From Bacillota bacterium (GTDB lineage Bacteria; Bacillota; Clostridia; Lachnospirales; Lachnospiraceae), in NCBI GenBank assembly GCA_023399055.1, contig JAEWQV010000017.1, forward strand, positions 302,308 to 366,307: a stretch of 64,000 nucleotides of DNA, given 5' to 3'. Made by a program: the position numbers and the translations under genes. The notes below the pieces were generated by a model, which was given only the letters and a program-made list of their open reading frames with translations, made no database searches and was not told the origin of the DNA. Of the stretch, positions 63,010 to 64,000 are shown one piece after another. Positions within the stretch are counted from its first letter, which is position 1; each line of letters begins with the position of its first letter.

Positions 63010-63080
63010 AGGCGACAACCAGATTTGAACTGGTGATGACGGTGTTGCAGACCGGAGCCTTACCACTTGGCTATGTCGCC
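63010..63080 (-). tRNA. tRNA-Cys (GCA)
   Basis: On the minus strand GGCGACA pairs with TGTCGCC; the anticodon loop is CTGCAAC (anticodon GCA), and the T-loop is TTCAAAT. The 71-base gene encodes no CCA. The discriminator is U. Confidence 0.95.
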
Positions 63081-63089
63081 ATATTTAAC

Positions 63090-63360
63090 AGAGCTTTTAT
63101 ATTATAGCAATCTAGTTCTCTTTCGTCAAGATACATTTTGTATTTTTTAAATAATTTTTATTATTTGTACAATTACTCTCTTATAATCTGCAATCCTTGC
63201 TAATTTATTAATTCAACCTATTATATTTGGTCGATTCACTGCATTACTTTATAAAAATATAGTAAACACATATATATTATTTGTTGACATCTCCTACTTA
63301 AGTGCATTTAATAGTATACATTTCATACTCATAATATATGTATTATATGTTGTAAGAGGA
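63090..63360. other. AT-rich intergenic stretch
   Basis: No gene or RNA recognised. No 5S rRNA is present between the tRNA genes and 23S. Confidence 0.4.
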
Positions 63361-63583
63361 GGTCATGATATTCAAATTATAGCTGTGGAGCCTTATAATT
63401 CTGCCGTTCTATCTGGGTCTGCTCCAGAGGTATCGGTGCTGGGTTTATACCTTCTGTACTGCTGCCTTTGCTGCTACACAGATTGCAAAACATCCGGAAT
63501 ATAAGGATAAAATTGTAGTCGTTCTACTGCCCGACACTGGTGAACGCTATCTATCAACTCCTTTGTTTCACAATCCTGATTAG
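63361..63583 (+). pseudogene. cysK: Cysteine synthase C-terminal remnant
   Basis: Three pieces in different frames match the end of CysK in order. GHDIQIIAVEPYNSAVLSG is the substrate-side strand. GGTATCGGTGCTGGGTTTAT (63439-63458) encodes GIGAGFI, the PLP-phosphate-side motif. FAATQIAKHPEYKDKIVVVL and LPDTGERYLSTPLF, up to a stop at 63583, are the family's C-terminus. The segment between the second and third piece is deleted, there is a frameshift, and everything upstream of 63361 is lost. It lies on the plus strand between two minus-strand tRNA genes. Confidence 0.85.
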
Positions 63584-63670
63584 AGTGTTCACCAAGCTTA
63601 CCCTGAACTCATTAACTGTTTGAGCACAATTGGTCTTTTACTGGACTATCAGCTAATTTATAAAACAAAA

Positions 63671-63697
63671 AAGCAACTGTTTGACAGTTGCTTTTTT
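63671..63697. terminator. Terminator after the rRNA-tRNA-Asn unit
   Basis: AAGCAACTGT-TTG-ACAGTTGCTT is a perfect 9- to 10-bp hairpin with A and T runs on both sides, about 15 bases after tRNA-Asn on the minus strand. Confidence 0.85.
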
Positions 63698-63706
63698 GCT
63701 ATTCAG

Positions 63707-63778
63707 CTCCCCGAGTAGGGCTCGAACCTACAACCCCACGGTTAACAGCCGTGTGCTCTACCATTGAGCTATCGAGGA
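63707..63778 (-). tRNA. tRNA-Asn (GTT)
   Basis: On the minus strand TCCTCGA pairs with TCGGGGA; the anticodon loop is CTGTTAA (anticodon GTT), and the T-loop is TTCGAGC. It has 72 bases and no encoded CCA. It lies about 107 bases after the 23S gene and is probably processed from the rRNA transcript. Confidence 0.95.
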
Positions 63779-63885
63779 ATACCTTAATATTATAAAAAAC
63801 AGAAAACCAAATATGCTTTCTGCTTTATAATTGACTAAATACTACACACGAAAACGTACATCCAATTAAACTGCAAACCATATTA

Positions 63886-64000
63886 GGTCAAGCCCTCGAC
63901 CTATTAGTAACAATCAGCTACATGCGTTACCGCACTTCCACCTTTGTCCTATCTACCTTGTCGTCTTCAAGGGGTCTTACTAGCTTGTGCTATGGGATAT
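63886..64000 (-). rRNA. 23S ribosomal RNA, 3' end (partial)
   Basis: On the minus strand the end reads TACTAATAGGTCGAGGGCTT then GACC, the universal 3' end of bacterial 23S rRNA, preceded by CTTGAAGACGACAAGGTAG. The rest lies beyond the window. Confidence 0.95.

Noticed and set aside
63361..63500. 5S rRNA in the gap between tRNA genes
   Set aside because: The sequence reads as cysteine synthase in the plus direction and lacks 5S helices.

Overview
The window is low-GC DNA with strong AAGGAGG-type ribosome binding sites, TTG and GTG starts, and Clostridia-type protein families. It suggests an anaerobic Firmicute, probably Lachnospiraceae or a close relative. That placement is inference from gene style; no species is claimed.

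Layout. (1) About 1-54.1 kb is a block almost entirely on the minus strand that looks like part of an integrative/conjugative element or large conjugative plasmid. Its parts are: a conjugative type IV secretion core (VirD4 coupling ATPase, a VirB2-like pilin, a protein built from three VirB2-like units, a VirB6-like channel protein, a PrgI/VirB3-like protein, VirB4; 3.4-11.2 kb); three OB-fold single-strand-binding-like proteins; a second machine resembling a Tad/Flp-type system (16.2-24.7 kb: TadB/C-like double platform, TadA/CpaF ATPase, two ParA/TadZ-like proteins, a CpaB/SAF protein, a double ParA-like protein, headed by a stand-alone LexA-type HTH); two exported or membrane-anchored proteins; a 3,333-residue secreted protein; a secreted Big2-like plus transglutaminase-like protein; then cargo (HipA-like kinase with a small upstream partner, GGDEF diguanylate cyclase, DUF2974 lipase-like protein, DUF3267 zinc peptidase, several anchored proteins). 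No relaxase, integrase or cell-wall hydrolase of the transfer system is in the window, so the element must continue to the left or is incomplete.

(2) About 54.2-58.4 kb is an accessory cassette: a MerR/GyrI-like regulator with a classic 19-bp-spacer promoter, a VOC-fold protein, an Fpg/Nei-type glycosylase lacking the catalytic N-terminal proline, a DUF3795 pseudogene, and an AraC-type regulator fused to a degenerate GyrB-like ATPase domain.

(3) About 58.6-64 kb looks like ordinary chromosome: a BNR-repeat lipoprotein, a GH25 lysozyme with Fn3 and Big2 domains, DegV, tRNA-Cys, a decayed cysteine synthase remnant, tRNA-Asn and the 3' end of a 23S rRNA gene.

How it fits together. The VirB/VirD4 genes would build the DNA-transfer channel and its pilus. 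The Tad-like operon is a second envelope machine whose substrate is not obvious; the secreted giant protein and the transglutaminase-like enzyme beside it are the best candidates for surface products. A recurring minus-strand box CACATAAT lies upstream of many element genes, and a longer composite (TCTCAYRACA, 18-20 bp, then an ACATAAT-type box) recurs six times, pointing to common regulation across the element.
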